DNA of 64,000 bases from Bacteroides thetaiotaomicron VPI-5482. GTDB taxonomy: Bacteria; Bacteroidota; Bacteroidia; Bacteroidales; Bacteroidaceae. The notes beneath the pieces were generated by a model. That model was not told where the DNA came from. It searched no databases and worked only from the letters and a program-made list of their open reading frames with translations. Position 1 is the stretch's first letter, and each line of letters opens with the position of its first letter. A program made the translations under genes and the position numbers. Below are positions 44,489 to 53,859 of this stretch, one piece after another. The stretch is from contig NC_004663.1 of the NCBI RefSeq assembly GCF_000011065.1, positions 1,736,001 through 1,800,000 of the forward strand, given 5' to 3'.

Positions 44489-45132
44489 AACAGAATGTAT
44501 ATTTTGTAAGCGGTATCGATACCGATGCCGGCAAAAGTTACGCGACCGGCTACCTGGCACGCGAATGGAATAAAAACGGCAAAAGAACCATTACGCAGAA
44601 GTTTATCCAAACAGGAAATGTGGGGCATTCCGAAGATATAGACCTGCATCGGCGCATTATGGAAATCCCTTTCACCCGGGAAGATCAGGAAGGGCTGACC
44701 ATGCCGGAGATCTTTTCTTATCCCGCCTCCCCCCATCTGGCTTCCCGACTGGATCATCGTCCCATTGATTTCGACAAGATCAAGCATGCTACCGAAGTAT
44801 TAAGCGAACGGTATGACTGTGTTCTGCTTGAAGGCGCGGGCGGTCTGATGGTTCCTCTGACTACGGAGCTCCTGACAATTGAATATATCGCACAGGAGAA
44901 ATATCCGCTTATCTTCGTGACTTCCGGAAAGCTAGGCAGCATCAATCATACTCTTCTGAGTCTTGAAGCCATACAGAAACGGGACATTGTGCTGGATACA
45001 GTACTTTATAATCTCTATCCGACGGTAGAGGATAAAACAATTCAAGATGATACGATGGAGTTTATACGAGCTTGGCTCGAAAAGTACTTTCCGGAAACAA
45101 AGTTCTTATTAGTTCCCGAAATAGGAAAGTGA
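44485..45132 (+). CDS. bioD: Dethiobiotin synthetase
   Basis: 215 residues from ATG 44485, overlapping the bioC stop by ATGA. The P-loop variant GIDTDAGKSYATG lies at the N-terminus, with LEGAGGLMVPL and the VTSGKLGSINHTLLS segment. It forms the ureido ring from DAPA, CO2 and ATP. With it the operon holds every late biotin step (bioB, A, F, G, C, D); no birA is in the window. Confidence 0.93.
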   Translation: MKQNVYFVSGIDTDAGKSYATGYLAREWNKNGKRTITQKFIQTGNVGHSEDIDLHRRIMEIPFTREDQEGLTMPEIFSYPASPHLASRLDHRPIDFDKIKHATEVLSERYDCVLLEGAGGLMVPLTTELLTIEYIAQEKYPLIFVTSGKLGSINHTLLSLEAIQKRDIVLDTVLYNLYPTVEDKTIQDDTMEFIRAWLEKYFPETKFLLVPEIGK

Positions 45133-45156
45133 GTATAATATAATCACTTGTAGTTA

Positions 45157-47514
45157 CTACCCGCAACACTTCCCCAACGCCTCTTCCAATGCTGCTTTTG
45201 AAACCGGCTTCGTGACAAAGTCATTGCAGCCGGCTTCCAAAGCCTGCTCCTTGTCCGCTTCGAAAGCATAGGCAGTCAGCGCAATGACAGGAATCTCCTT
45301 CGAATAGGAACGAATGATGCGGGTAGCCTCCAGTCCACCCATACGAGGCATCTTGATATCCATCAGAATCAAATCCGGCTGGAACTGTTTATACATTTCC
45401 ACCGCCTCAAAGCCATCTTTCGCCCATAGCAGAGTGTAATCTTTGCCAATCATATTCTTGATCAGTACAAAGTTGCTGTCCACATCTTCAGCTACCAGAA
45501 TCTTCTTGATCTTCTGCATCCTCTTGATGGTGTGGCTGATGTATTTCGTTTCCGAAGCCTCGGAAAATGCAATACGGTCATCTGAGCTTTCTTTATAAGG
45601 TATCGTAAAGTAGAAAGTCGATCCTTTGCCTATTTCCGAAGTGACTCCGATCTCCCCTCCTATCTTTTCTATGATCATCCGGCAGATGGCAAGTCCGAGA
45701 CCTGTCCCCTGCGCAAATGAGTTCAATTTGACAAAACGGTCGAAAATATGTCCCACCTTATCGGGAGCTATTCCGATACCTGTATCCTTCACATAAAAAC
45801 GGATACATTGATTATTGACTTTAAAGCCAAAGCGGATTTCACCGGAAAGCGTGAATTTACCGGCATTGGTGAGGAAGTTAGTGATAACCTGCGCAATGCG
45901 GTTCCGGTCTTCTTCAATAATCAGGTCTTCGTCTTGATTATCCAGAATAAGGGTAACCCCTTCCTGCACACGATCCTTATGAATCTGATAGATATTCCGA
46001 CATATTTCACCCAGGTTCATCGGCTGTCTGACGTATTCCAATGTACCGGCTTCTATCTTAGACAAATCCAAGATGTCATTAATCAGCTGCAACAGGATCT
46101 CTGAGTTCTGATTGATAATGCTCGAATAGAGTTTTTCTTCTTCAAGGGTTTCGGCAGAAGGCAACAAATTGGAGAAACCGACAATCGCATTCAGCGGTGT
46201 CCGGATTTCATGGCTCATATTTGCAAGAAAGGCGGTTTTTAATCTGTCGGATTGCTCTGCCTTGATGCGTGCCTTAATCAGTTCCTGCTCGATATTCTGA
46301 AAGTTAGTGATATCCCAGGAGATACCGATCAGAAGCGGTTCGCGCCCTTCCATCGGGACAAGCGCTTTCAGTGTCTGCACAATACGGGTCTCGCCGGTGG
46401 CCGCCACGTAGGTCTCCTGCATATCGATCCGTTCATGCGTCCGGATCAATTCCAAATCATCCCTGCGGAACCTTTCGGCATCTGCACGCTCCGGAAAGAT
46501 CTCAAAGTCTGTTCGGCCGATTGCCCGAGAGGCAGGAATCTTGGAATGTTCGGCAAATGCCTTGTTCCAATACAGATATCTGAAATCGTCCTCGGGATCT
46601 TTCACATACAGATAGACAGGGATATTATTCAGAATACCGTCCAGCAGGAGATTCAATTCACGAAGTTCATCCCGCTTCTTTATTACATCGGTAATGTCCT
46701 GCGTAAAAAACCAGATAAGCTCCGTATCATCCTCCTGTGTAAGGTAGGTAGAGACTTGGTGTACTCTGTTTTTCTCCTCACCTTTGCGCACATACGCTGC
46801 ACGGTATGAAAAGCTGCCGCCATTATCGCGTATATCTTTCAGTTTGGCTTCCCATAACTCCGGCGTGCGCATAGAGACGGGCAGGTCGTATATTTTCTGG
46901 GTACCCATCTGCTGGGTGACACCATACTCTTCCATAAATTGCTTGTTGGCATATACCAGCGTTCCGTCACTGGAAACGGCAAGAATGCTGTCACTGACTT
47001 TGTCGAGTACGCTTTTAAATATCTCCAGCTGTTGCTGGGTGGCCACTCTCTCCGTGATGTCACGACACATAATCAGAACGTATTCTTCATCCAACGGAAA
47101 AATCCGGTTCTCGTAGTAATGGTGAGAGCCATTGAAATCCATGTCGTGATGCGCTGCCGAAACAGTCCGCGTGGCGATCACTTTCTGCATATTGGCATGG
47201 ATGTTCTGATAGGCTTCGGGAGGCACCATCTGGCGCATGTGCATTCCTTCAAAATCTTTGTTGGATATCCCGACATGATTGGTTTCTTCATTGGATACGA
47301 CTTCAATTCCCACTTCGTCGTGGTTGAACACAGTCAGCATATCCGGTAAGGAATTTAATATTTTAACGGCATACCTTTCCTGAAAGCTGGTGGAGCTTTC
47401 TTCGGGTTGTTTATTCTGTTCCAGAGATCGAAGTTGTCGCTTCAGTTGCTCATTTTCTTTTCTAAGCAACTCCAATTCCTCTTTCAGTGCTTCTTTTGTT
47501 TGTTCGTTGTTCAT
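45157..47514 (-). CDS. Soluble hybrid sensor histidine kinase with PAS domains and receiver
   Basis: 785 residues from ATG 47514, with no membrane segment. An N-terminal coiled coil (EALKEELELLRKENEQLKRQL) is followed by three PAS-type domains (about 50-430), HisKA with FLANMSHEIRTPLNAIVGF, HATPase boxes NAGKFT, DTGIGIAP and GTGLGLAICR, and a C-terminal receiver (ILVAEDVDSN, phospho-Asp in LILMDIKMPR, ALTAYAF, VTKP). It is a cytosolic kinase of unknown signal; no response regulator with an output domain is adjacent. The region upstream of its start carries a large inverted repeat. The 12-residue longer reading would start inside that region. Confidence 0.92.
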   Translation of the reverse strand: MNNEQTKEALKEELELLRKENEQLKRQLRSLEQNKQPEESSTSFQERYAVKILNSLPDMLTVFNHDEVGIEVVSNEETNHVGISNKDFEGMHMRQMVPPEAYQNIHANMQKVIATRTVSAAHHDMDFNGSHHYYENRIFPLDEEYVLIMCRDITERVATQQQLEIFKSVLDKVSDSILAVSSDGTLVYANKQFMEEYGVTQQMGTQKIYDLPVSMRTPELWEAKLKDIRDNGGSFSYRAAYVRKGEEKNRVHQVSTYLTQEDDTELIWFFTQDITDVIKKRDELRELNLLLDGILNNIPVYLYVKDPEDDFRYLYWNKAFAEHSKIPASRAIGRTDFEIFPERADAERFRRDDLELIRTHERIDMQETYVAATGETRIVQTLKALVPMEGREPLLIGISWDITNFQNIEQELIKARIKAEQSDRLKTAFLANMSHEIRTPLNAIVGFSNLLPSAETLEEEKLYSSIINQNSEILLQLINDILDLSKIEAGTLEYVRQPMNLGEICRNIYQIHKDRVQEGVTLILDNQDEDLIIEEDRNRIAQVITNFLTNAGKFTLSGEIRFGFKVNNQCIRFYVKDTGIGIAPDKVGHIFDRFVKLNSFAQGTGLGLAICRMIIEKIGGEIGVTSEIGKGSTFYFTIPYKESSDDRIAFSEASETKYISHTIKRMQKIKKILVAEDVDSNFVLIKNMIGKDYTLLWAKDGFEAVEMYKQFQPDLILMDIKMPRMGGLEATRIIRSYSKEIPVIALTAYAFEADKEQALEAGCNDFVTKPVSKAALEEALGKCCG

Positions 47515-47532
47515 AAGACATCCGGATATAAA

Positions 47533-47581
47533 TACGTACTTATCTGCCAAAAGTAAAGAAAACTTTTGAGATAAGTACGTA
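47533..47581 (-). terminator. Large inverted repeat between carboxylase operon and histidine kinase
   Basis: TACGTACTTATCT (47533-47545) pairs with AGATAAGTACGTA (47569-47581), extended inward by CAAAAGT/ACTTTTG to a stem of about 20 bp with a 2-nt bulge and a 6-nt loop. It lies after the carboxylase operon and before the kinase start on the same strand. It may be a terminator with read-through or an operator. Confidence 0.6.
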
Positions 47582-47605
47582 AAACACCTTTATTTTTTTT
47601 GAGAA

Positions 47606-48130
47606 TCATTCAATCACCATAATCCGGTCGTTCAAACCGACCTTCATACCGGCTTCGACAAAGACTTCTTTCACTACTCCATCGGTGACAGAACGAATCT
47701 CGTTTTCCATTTTCATGGCCACCAATACGCAAAGCGGGTCTCCACGCTTGACTTCGTCTCCCTTCTTCACATATATTTTCAGGATCACCCCCGGCATCGG
47801 AGCCTGTACCACCTGACGCCCTACGGCTTCCGTACCGGCACGGGCATTATGTATCTTTTCCATCTCTCCCTGTAGCTCTATCTGATAAAGCTCACCCTTA
47901 TTCATAATGGTATAAGAATTATTGGAAGAAGGGGAAATCTGCACTCCATGCGAGTGATGATCAATGATGATCGAATGAATGGAGTCGCCTCCCATATTGT
48001 AATCGACCTCATATATTTTACCGTTGACCGCTATTTTCTTGATCGGTCCGTCTTCCAGAATCTCCACCTTATATTCACTGTCCGGCATATCCAGAAGCTT
48101 GGCATAATAAGTCGCTAACGATGTACCCAT
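47606..48130 (-). CDS. Biotin carboxyl carrier subunit of acyl-CoA carboxylase
   Basis: 174 residues. The C-terminal biotinyl domain (about 103-174) carries the modified lysine Lys140 in VAMKMENEI. The N-terminal 95 residues are a domain that probably docks to the carboxylase subunits. Biotin attached here shuttles CO2 between the biotin carboxylase and the carboxyltransferase. It is the last of three carboxylase genes and sits beside the biotin synthesis operon. Confidence 0.9.
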   Translation of the reverse strand: MGTSLATYYAKLLDMPDSEYKVEILEDGPIKKIAVNGKIYEVDYNMGGDSIHSIIIDHHSHGVQISPSSNNSYTIMNKGELYQIELQGEMEKIHNARAGTEAVGRQVVQAPMPGVILKIYVKKGDEVKRGDPLCVLVAMKMENEIRSVTDGVVKEVFVEAGMKVGLNDRIMVIE

Positions 48131-48195
48131 ATCTTTCTAATTTTAATGAATGACCAACTTAACTTTCAATTTTCAACTCTCAACTCTCCACTTAT

Positions 48196-49707
48196 TCAAT
48201 AATTATTGGCAGTCATCTGCAACTTGCCATAATACTTCCAGAGAGATTCGCCCACTACAGGGAGCGTGGTGGCACGGGATGCAGCTTCTTTCTCCCTCTC
48301 GTAATGCCTTACGGCGGCAGCGATCACGGCAACAGTCGGATCAGTATTCTGACGACGCTTCAAGTCCTCCTTGTCAAAACGGGTATCGATAAAAGTCGTA
48401 TCATATTTTCCTTCGAGGAAAGCGGCATTCTTCAACACACGCTGATGGAAAGGAATCGTCGTCTTGATGCCCAGAATCTTATACTCACGCAAGGCACGTG
48501 CCATGTTGGAGATGGCGGATTCACGGGTACGCCCCCAGCAGCAGAGCTTGGCAATCATCGGATCATAATGCAGTGAAACTTCGAATCCGGCATAGGCGGC
48601 ACTGTCCAGACGGAGGTTACGGCCTTCGGGAGCTTCACGAACAGTTATCACTCCGGGAGAAGGCATAAAGTTATTCTCCGGATCTTCGGCGTAGATACGG
48701 CATTCGATGGCAGCTCCGCTGAATTTTATATCTTCCTGCTTATACGGCAACGGATTGCCCGCAGCCACCGTGATCATGTCACGCACCAGATCGACGCCGG
48801 TACATTCCTCCGTCACCGGATGTTCTACCTGCAAACGGGTATTCATTTCAAGGAAATAGAAGTTCTGGTCTTTATCCATCATGAACTCCAGCGTGCCGGC
48901 ACTGTAATAACCGATCCGCTTGCAAGCCTCTACGGCTACTTTCAGCATCTTCTTACGGGTTTCGTCTTTCACAAACGGTGACGGAGACTCCTCGATTACC
49001 TTCTGATTACGTCGCTGAATGGAACATTCACGCTCGCCCAGATGAACCACATTGCCATATTTATCTCCCATAATCTGCACCTCGATATGGTGCGGATTCT
49101 CGATATATTTCTCTATATAGACCGCATCATTACCAAAAGAAGTACCCGCCTCGGACTGAGACAAACGAAGAGCCGTTTCCGCTTCTTCTTCGGAACGGAC
49201 CAGACGCATCCCCTTTCCGCCTCCTCCGGCAAGCGCTTTCAACATAATAGGATAACCTACTTCCTTAGCAACCTTCTTCACTTCTTCGATCCCCTGTACG
49301 GGAGTTTCCGTTCCGGGAACGATGGGCAGCCCCGCTTCACGCATGATTTTGCGTGCCTCAGTCTTGATCCCCATCTTAGCAATAATATCGGCACCGGGCC
49401 CGATAAAGATCACTCCTTCTTCTTCGCAACGACGGGCAAAGTCAGCGTTCTCCGACAAGAACCCATATCCCGGATGAATGGCGGCTCCGGTCTTTTTGGC
49501 AATGGCCAGTATCAACTCCGGCTTCAAATAAGAAGTATCCTCCGGCGAATTGGAGATGCAATAAGCCTCCTCCGCATAGCGAACATGCAAAGCCCCCCTG
49601 TCTACATGCGTGTAAACAGCCACCGTCGAAATATCCATCACCCGACAAGTACGGAAGATGCGCATAGCTATCTCTCCACGATTAGCAACTAATATTTTCT
49701 TTATCAT
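48196..49707 (-). CDS. Biotin carboxylase subunit of acyl-CoA carboxylase
   Basis: 503 residues, ATP-grasp biotin carboxylase: MIKKILVANRGEIAMRIFRTC at the start, the glycine-rich loop KALAGGGGKGMR, HIEVQIMGDKYGNVVHLGERECS (read in parts), EMNTRLQVEHPVTE, and a C-terminal extension of about 50 residues beyond the classical AccC length, as in propionyl-CoA carboxylase alpha chains. It carboxylates biotin on the carrier subunit using bicarbonate and ATP. The carrier gene follows 65 bp later. Confidence 0.93.
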   Translation of the reverse strand: MIKKILVANRGEIAMRIFRTCRVMDISTVAVYTHVDRGALHVRYAEEAYCISNSPEDTSYLKPELILAIAKKTGAAIHPGYGFLSENADFARRCEEEGVIFIGPGADIIAKMGIKTEARKIMREAGLPIVPGTETPVQGIEEVKKVAKEVGYPIMLKALAGGGGKGMRLVRSEEEAETALRLSQSEAGTSFGNDAVYIEKYIENPHHIEVQIMGDKYGNVVHLGERECSIQRRNQKVIEESPSPFVKDETRKKMLKVAVEACKRIGYYSAGTLEFMMDKDQNFYFLEMNTRLQVEHPVTEECTGVDLVRDMITVAAGNPLPYKQEDIKFSGAAIECRIYAEDPENNFMPSPGVITVREAPEGRNLRLDSAAYAGFEVSLHYDPMIAKLCCWGRTRESAISNMARALREYKILGIKTTIPFHQRVLKNAAFLEGKYDTTFIDTRFDKEDLKRRQNTDPTVAVIAAAVRHYEREKEAASRATTLPVVGESLWKYYGKLQMTANNY

Positions 49708-49762
49708 AATCTGTTTCTTTTAATTTATCACTCTCCATTTTCAACTTTCCATTTTCCATTTA

Positions 49763-51307
49763 TTAAAGTGGAATGTTCGAGTGTTTCTTAGGCGGATTGG
49801 ACTGACGTTTATTGGCCAGCATTTCGAAACTGCGTATCAGGCGCAAACGGGTAACGGCCGGATCGATCACTTCATCCACATAGCCCAGTTCCGCTGCGCG
49901 GTAAGGATTGGCAAACTTTTCACGATAATCGCTCTGAAGTTCCTTTCGCCTTTCTTCGGGAGTCTGTGACTTTTCGATCTCTTTCTTGAATAGGATATTT
50001 ACGGCCCCGTCCGGTCCCATCACAGCGATTTCGGCAGTGGGGAAAGCCAGATTGACATCGCCACGGATATGCTTGGAACTCATCACATCATAAGCGCCTC
50101 CGTAAGCCTTACGGGTGATAACGGTCACTTTCGGCACGGTAGCTTCGCAGTAAGCGTAAAGCAGTTTCGCACCATTACGGATGATTCCGCCATATTCCTG
50201 ATCTACTCCCGGAAGGAATCCCGGAACATCGACCAGAGTCAGCAAAGGTATATTGAAAGCATCGCAGAAGCGAACGAAACGGGCAGCCTTTATAGAGGCA
50301 TTGATGTCCAGTGTTCCTGCCAGCACCAGCGGCTGATTGGCTACCACCCCTATCGTCTTTCCGTTCAGACGGATATATCCGGTAACGATGTTCGCGGCAA
50401 ATTCTGCCTGAAGTTCAAAGAAGTTATTATCGTCGGCCACCGCTTCTATCATCTCCTTTATATTATAGGGCTGATTCGGATTGGTAGGCACCAAGTCGGA
50501 CAGTTCGGGTGTCAGGCGGGTCGGCGAGTCGTTGGTGACAACGAAAGGAGGCTCTTCCATATTGTTGCCCGGCAGATAAGAAATAAGTTCGCGGATATAA
50601 TTGATACATTCAATATCATTTTCGGCCGATAGATGCGCCACGCCGGACTTTGTCATGTGGATGCCCACTCCACCCAGATCTTCCTTGCTTACTTCTTCCT
50701 GTGTCACACTCTTGACTACGTCCGGTCCGGTGATAAACATATAGCCGGAGTTCTTGACCATCAGAATAAAATCGGTCAGTGCAGGAGAATAAACGGCACC
50801 ACCGGCACACGGACCCATGATAGCACTGATCTGCGGAATGACTCCCGAAGCCATGGAATTGCGAAGGAAAATCTCCGCATATCCTGCCAAAGAACGGACA
50901 CCTTCCTGAATGCGCGCACCACCGGAATCATTGAGTCCGATAATAGGCGCTCCCATCTGCATCGCCATGTCCATCACTTTGCAAATCTTCTTGGCGTGTG
51001 TCTCCGAAAGAGCCCCTCCGAATACGGTGAAGTCCTGTGCAAAAACATAGACCAGCCGTTTGCCAATCATTCCGTAACCAGTCACTACCCCGTCACCGGA
51101 GAATTTCTGTTTTTCCATACCAAAGTCAGTACACCGGTGGGTTACCAGTTTATCAAGTTCGATAAACGACCCTTTTTCCAGAAGTAAGTCAATGCGTTCA
51201 CGGGCGGTCAGCTTGCCCACAGAGTGCTGTTTCTCAATACGGGCATCCCCGCCACCTTTTTCTGCTTTCCTGTTCAGTTCTTCCAGATTCTTGATAAGCT
51301 CTTTCAT
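49763..51307 (-). CDS. Acyl-CoA carboxylase beta subunit (carboxyltransferase, probably propionyl/methylmalonyl-CoA)
   Basis: 514 residues, two crotonase-fold halves. HSVGKLTARERIDLLLEKGSF, LNDSGGARIQEGVRSLAGY, GPCAGGAVYSPALTDF, LVDVPGFLPGVDQEYGGIIRNGAKLLYAY (in parts) and GGAYDVMSSKHIRGD are typical of PccB/MmdA-type carboxyltransferases. With the biotin carboxylase and carrier it should carboxylate propionyl-CoA, or run with methylmalonyl-CoA in the succinate-propionate pathway. The presence of a biotin carboxylase favours the carboxylase direction. First gene of the operon. Confidence 0.92.
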   Translation of the reverse strand: MKELIKNLEELNRKAEKGGGDARIEKQHSVGKLTARERIDLLLEKGSFIELDKLVTHRCTDFGMEKQKFSGDGVVTGYGMIGKRLVYVFAQDFTVFGGALSETHAKKICKVMDMAMQMGAPIIGLNDSGGARIQEGVRSLAGYAEIFLRNSMASGVIPQISAIMGPCAGGAVYSPALTDFILMVKNSGYMFITGPDVVKSVTQEEVSKEDLGGVGIHMTKSGVAHLSAENDIECINYIRELISYLPGNNMEEPPFVVTNDSPTRLTPELSDLVPTNPNQPYNIKEMIEAVADDNNFFELQAEFAANIVTGYIRLNGKTIGVVANQPLVLAGTLDINASIKAARFVRFCDAFNIPLLTLVDVPGFLPGVDQEYGGIIRNGAKLLYAYCEATVPKVTVITRKAYGGAYDVMSSKHIRGDVNLAFPTAEIAVMGPDGAVNILFKKEIEKSQTPEERRKELQSDYREKFANPYRAAELGYVDEVIDPAVTRLRLIRSFEMLANKRQSNPPKKHSNIPL

Positions 51308-51552
51308 AGGCTGTTTGTATTAATGTTATGTGTAAAAATAGTCAGTAATAAATTAATTAGTTGTCATATTGATTACACAAAGGTATTTTTATATAGTAAA
51401 CGTATCATTTGCCGAATTTGTTAGCATTTATGCCCTTAAACATCTTTATGGCGGATACGGGCAAGGAATCTTTTCTACGGGTTTACACAACAAAGTCACA
51501 CAATCATGTGTTTATCGCATATCATTTTAATAAAACCTAGACCCTAACAAAA
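51308..51552. promoter_or_regulatory. Divergent promoter region between carboxylase operon and DUF3575 gene
   Basis: On the minus strand TACCTTTG at 51385-51378 is a perfect -7 element for the carboxylase operon, about 70 bp before its start. No clear -7 element is seen for the plus-strand gene. No other feature was recognised. Confidence 0.5.
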
Positions 51553-52140
51553 ATGAGAACAATTAAACTTTTATTAGCAGCCGGTTTCCTGCTCGTATTG
51601 GGTACAAGTGCGTATGCGCAAGTACAACGGAATGAAACTTATTTACCCAAATTCGCCATCAAGACCAATGCCCTCTACTGGGCTACGAGCACTCCCAACC
51701 TGGGATTCGAAGTCGGACTGGCAAAGAAAATCACCCTCGATGTATCCGGCAACTACAATCCGTGGAAGTTTGGCAACGACCGCCAGATCAAGCACTGGCT
51801 CGTACAACCGGAATTGCGCTACTGGCTCTGCGAACGTTTCAACGGAAGTTTCTTCGGCCTGCACGGACACTACGGAGAAATGAATGTCAGCAACCTGAAT
51901 ATATTCGGAATGGGGCACGACCGCTATGACGGCAGTCTGTACGGAGCCGGCATCTCTTACGGATACCAGTGGATTATCAGCAAACGCTGGAGCATGGAAG
52001 CAACCGTCGGAGTCGGTTACGCCCGTCTGAAATATGATAAATATGCCCGCGGTGACGGAGGTGAAAAACTCGGGCACAACACTCGCAACTATTTCGGTCC
52101 GACCAAAATCGGCCTCAGCTTCATTTATGTCATCAAATAA
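51553..52140 (+). CDS. DUF3575 domain-containing outer-membrane protein
   Basis: 195 residues: signal peptide (LLLAAGFLLVLGTSAYA), then FAIKTNALYWATSTPNLGFEVGLAKKITLDVSGNYNPW (in parts) and paired beta strands ending in GPTKIGLSFIYVIK. This is DUF3575, a small barrel-like family found in Bacteroidales, usually beside DUF3868 proteins and fimbrillin genes. It is followed 21 bp later by the DUF3868-like gene. Confidence 0.85.
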   Translation: MRTIKLLLAAGFLLVLGTSAYAQVQRNETYLPKFAIKTNALYWATSTPNLGFEVGLAKKITLDVSGNYNPWKFGNDRQIKHWLVQPELRYWLCERFNGSFFGLHGHYGEMNVSNLNIFGMGHDRYDGSLYGAGISYGYQWIISKRWSMEATVGVGYARLKYDKYARGDGGEKLGHNTRNYFGPTKIGLSFIYVIK

Positions 52141-52161
52141 TCGAACTTTCTAAAACTTACA

Positions 52162-53619
52162 ATGATGAAAAGAAAACTTATCTATCTATTTATAGCTCTT
52201 GCAGCCACCATACTTCCGGCTCATGCACAGAAATTTCTGAATGATGCGCTCACGCTTTCGAATGTATCCTTATGGCAACAAGGAAACTCGCTTTATGTCG
52301 GCATGACGGTCGACATGGCAAACCTAACCATCGGCTCGGCACGTAGTCTCAGCCTGATCCCCCTGCTGACGGACGGACAACATAATGTCCCGCTACAGGA
52401 GATTATCGTCAACGGCAAAAGACGCGAGAAAGCCTATCTACGTGGACTGGCGATCAGCAAACAGGAATCCACGGCTATCATCGTACCTTATAATAAAAGA
52501 GAAACGTTTAATTATACGCAGGTCATTCCTTATCAGCCATGGATGGCAAACGCATCCCTGCAACTGGTAGAGAACCTATGCGGATGCGGCAACTATCAGG
52601 AAATGAACGCGCAGGAACTGATAACGAACGATGTATCTACCGAAGCCAAACGACTGAGTGCCATGTCTCCTATCGTAGCCTACATCCAGCCTACAGTGGA
52701 AGTGGTGAAAAACCGCAGTGAGCAATACGAAGCTCATCTGGACTTCCCCGTCAACAAGTCTGTCATCCTTACCGACTTCATGAACAATCACTCCGAACTG
52801 GTGAATATTCATTCTATGTTTGATAAAATTCAGAATGACAAGAATCTGACCGTACAAAGCATCAGCATCGAAGGATTCGCTTCTCCCGAAGGGCCGCTGG
52901 CTTTCAACGAGCAACTCTCTAAAAAACGTGCGGAAGCTCTGAAAGATTATCTGGTCAAGAACGAAAAGGCATCTGCCAAACTGTATAAAGTGACTTTCGG
53001 TGGAGAGAACTGGGACGGACTGGTGAAAGCTCTCGAATCCTCTTCGATGAAGGATAAGGAAACCTTCCTGAATATCATCAAAAATACAACGAATGACGTG
53101 AAACGTAAACAGGAAATCATGAAAGTCGGCGGCGGCGCTCCTTATCGCACTATGCTGAAAGAGATTTATCCGGGACTGCGTAAAGTGAACTGCAAAATCG
53201 ACTACACAGTGGTCAACTTCGATGTGGAACAAGGACGTATCATCATCCGTGAGAATCCGAAATATCTGAGTCTGAACGAGATGTATCAGGTAGCCAATAG
53301 TTATCCGAAAGGCAGCAAGGACTTTGTAGATGTATTTGATATTGCCGTACGTATGTATCCGACGGATGCTGTAGCCAATCTGAATGCAGCGGCTGTCGCC
53401 TTGTCACAGAAGGATATCAATACCGCATTGAAATATATGGAAAAAGCGGATCATACCACTGCCGAATTTCTGAATAATACAGGCGTGTATAACTTCTTAA
53501 ACGGAGATATTCAACGTGCTACAGCAGCCTTTGAACAAGCTGCCAAATTAGGAAATGAAGCTGCTCAGGCAAACTTGAAACAGTTGCAACAGATCATGAA
53601 TATGAAAATGAGCAAGTAA
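52162..53619 (+). CDS. DUF3868 / OmpA-like protein with TPR tail
   Basis: 485 residues: signal peptide (ending AHAQ), DUF3868-like N-terminal region (about 25-150, with VENLCGCG), OmpA-like domain (about 205-330: ISIEGFASPEGPLAFNEQLSKKRAEALKDYL, in parts) and TPR-like C-terminal repeats (AVANLNAAAVALSQ, TAAFEQAAKLGNEAA). In Bacteroidales this type pairs with DUF3575 in fimbrial (Mfa/FimA) loci, where it may anchor the assembly to peptidoglycan. No fimbrillin gene is present here. Confidence 0.82.
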   Translation: MMKRKLIYLFIALAATILPAHAQKFLNDALTLSNVSLWQQGNSLYVGMTVDMANLTIGSARSLSLIPLLTDGQHNVPLQEIIVNGKRREKAYLRGLAISKQESTAIIVPYNKRETFNYTQVIPYQPWMANASLQLVENLCGCGNYQEMNAQELITNDVSTEAKRLSAMSPIVAYIQPTVEVVKNRSEQYEAHLDFPVNKSVILTDFMNNHSELVNIHSMFDKIQNDKNLTVQSISIEGFASPEGPLAFNEQLSKKRAEALKDYLVKNEKASAKLYKVTFGGENWDGLVKALESSSMKDKETFLNIIKNTTNDVKRKQEIMKVGGGAPYRTMLKEIYPGLRKVNCKIDYTVVNFDVEQGRIIIRENPKYLSLNEMYQVANSYPKGSKDFVDVFDIAVRMYPTDAVANLNAAAVALSQKDINTALKYMEKADHTTAEFLNNTGVYNFLNGDIQRATAAFEQAAKLGNEAAQANLKQLQQIMNMKMSK

Positions 53620-53654
53620 TAGCAGAAGGGACGGAAGTCACTTAAAACGATTTT

Positions 53655-53735
53655 TCAGGCACGGATTACACGGATTTCACGGTTTGGGGTTACCTAACTC
53701 TTAAAACCGTGTTAATCTGTGAAATCCGTGCCTGA
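53655..53735. repeat. Long imperfect inverted repeat (REP-like hairpin)
   Basis: TCAGGCACGGATT (53655-53667) pairs exactly with AATCCGTGCCTGA (53723-53735), and the inner arms CACGGTTT/AAACCGTG also pair. The remaining mid-stem is mismatched. CCGTG...AATCTGTGAAATCCGTGCC-like sequences recur between genes in Bacteroidetes, as I recall. It sits between two plus-strand genes and may end the first transcript. Confidence 0.65.
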
Positions 53736-53859
53736 ATATATTTTTGACACATTCACAAAAAGAAGTTGGATAAAATTAGAGTCACATATCCATCAAAACG
53801 ACCTTTTGTTTTGTTATATTAAGTATTCACCAAAAGTTGACTATTTAAAATTTAGAATT

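Noticed and set aside
53719..53859. 47-residue extension of lactate permease
   Set aside because: The GTG start lies in the REP-like hairpin and the extension is not membrane-like; ATG 53860 begins the first helix.
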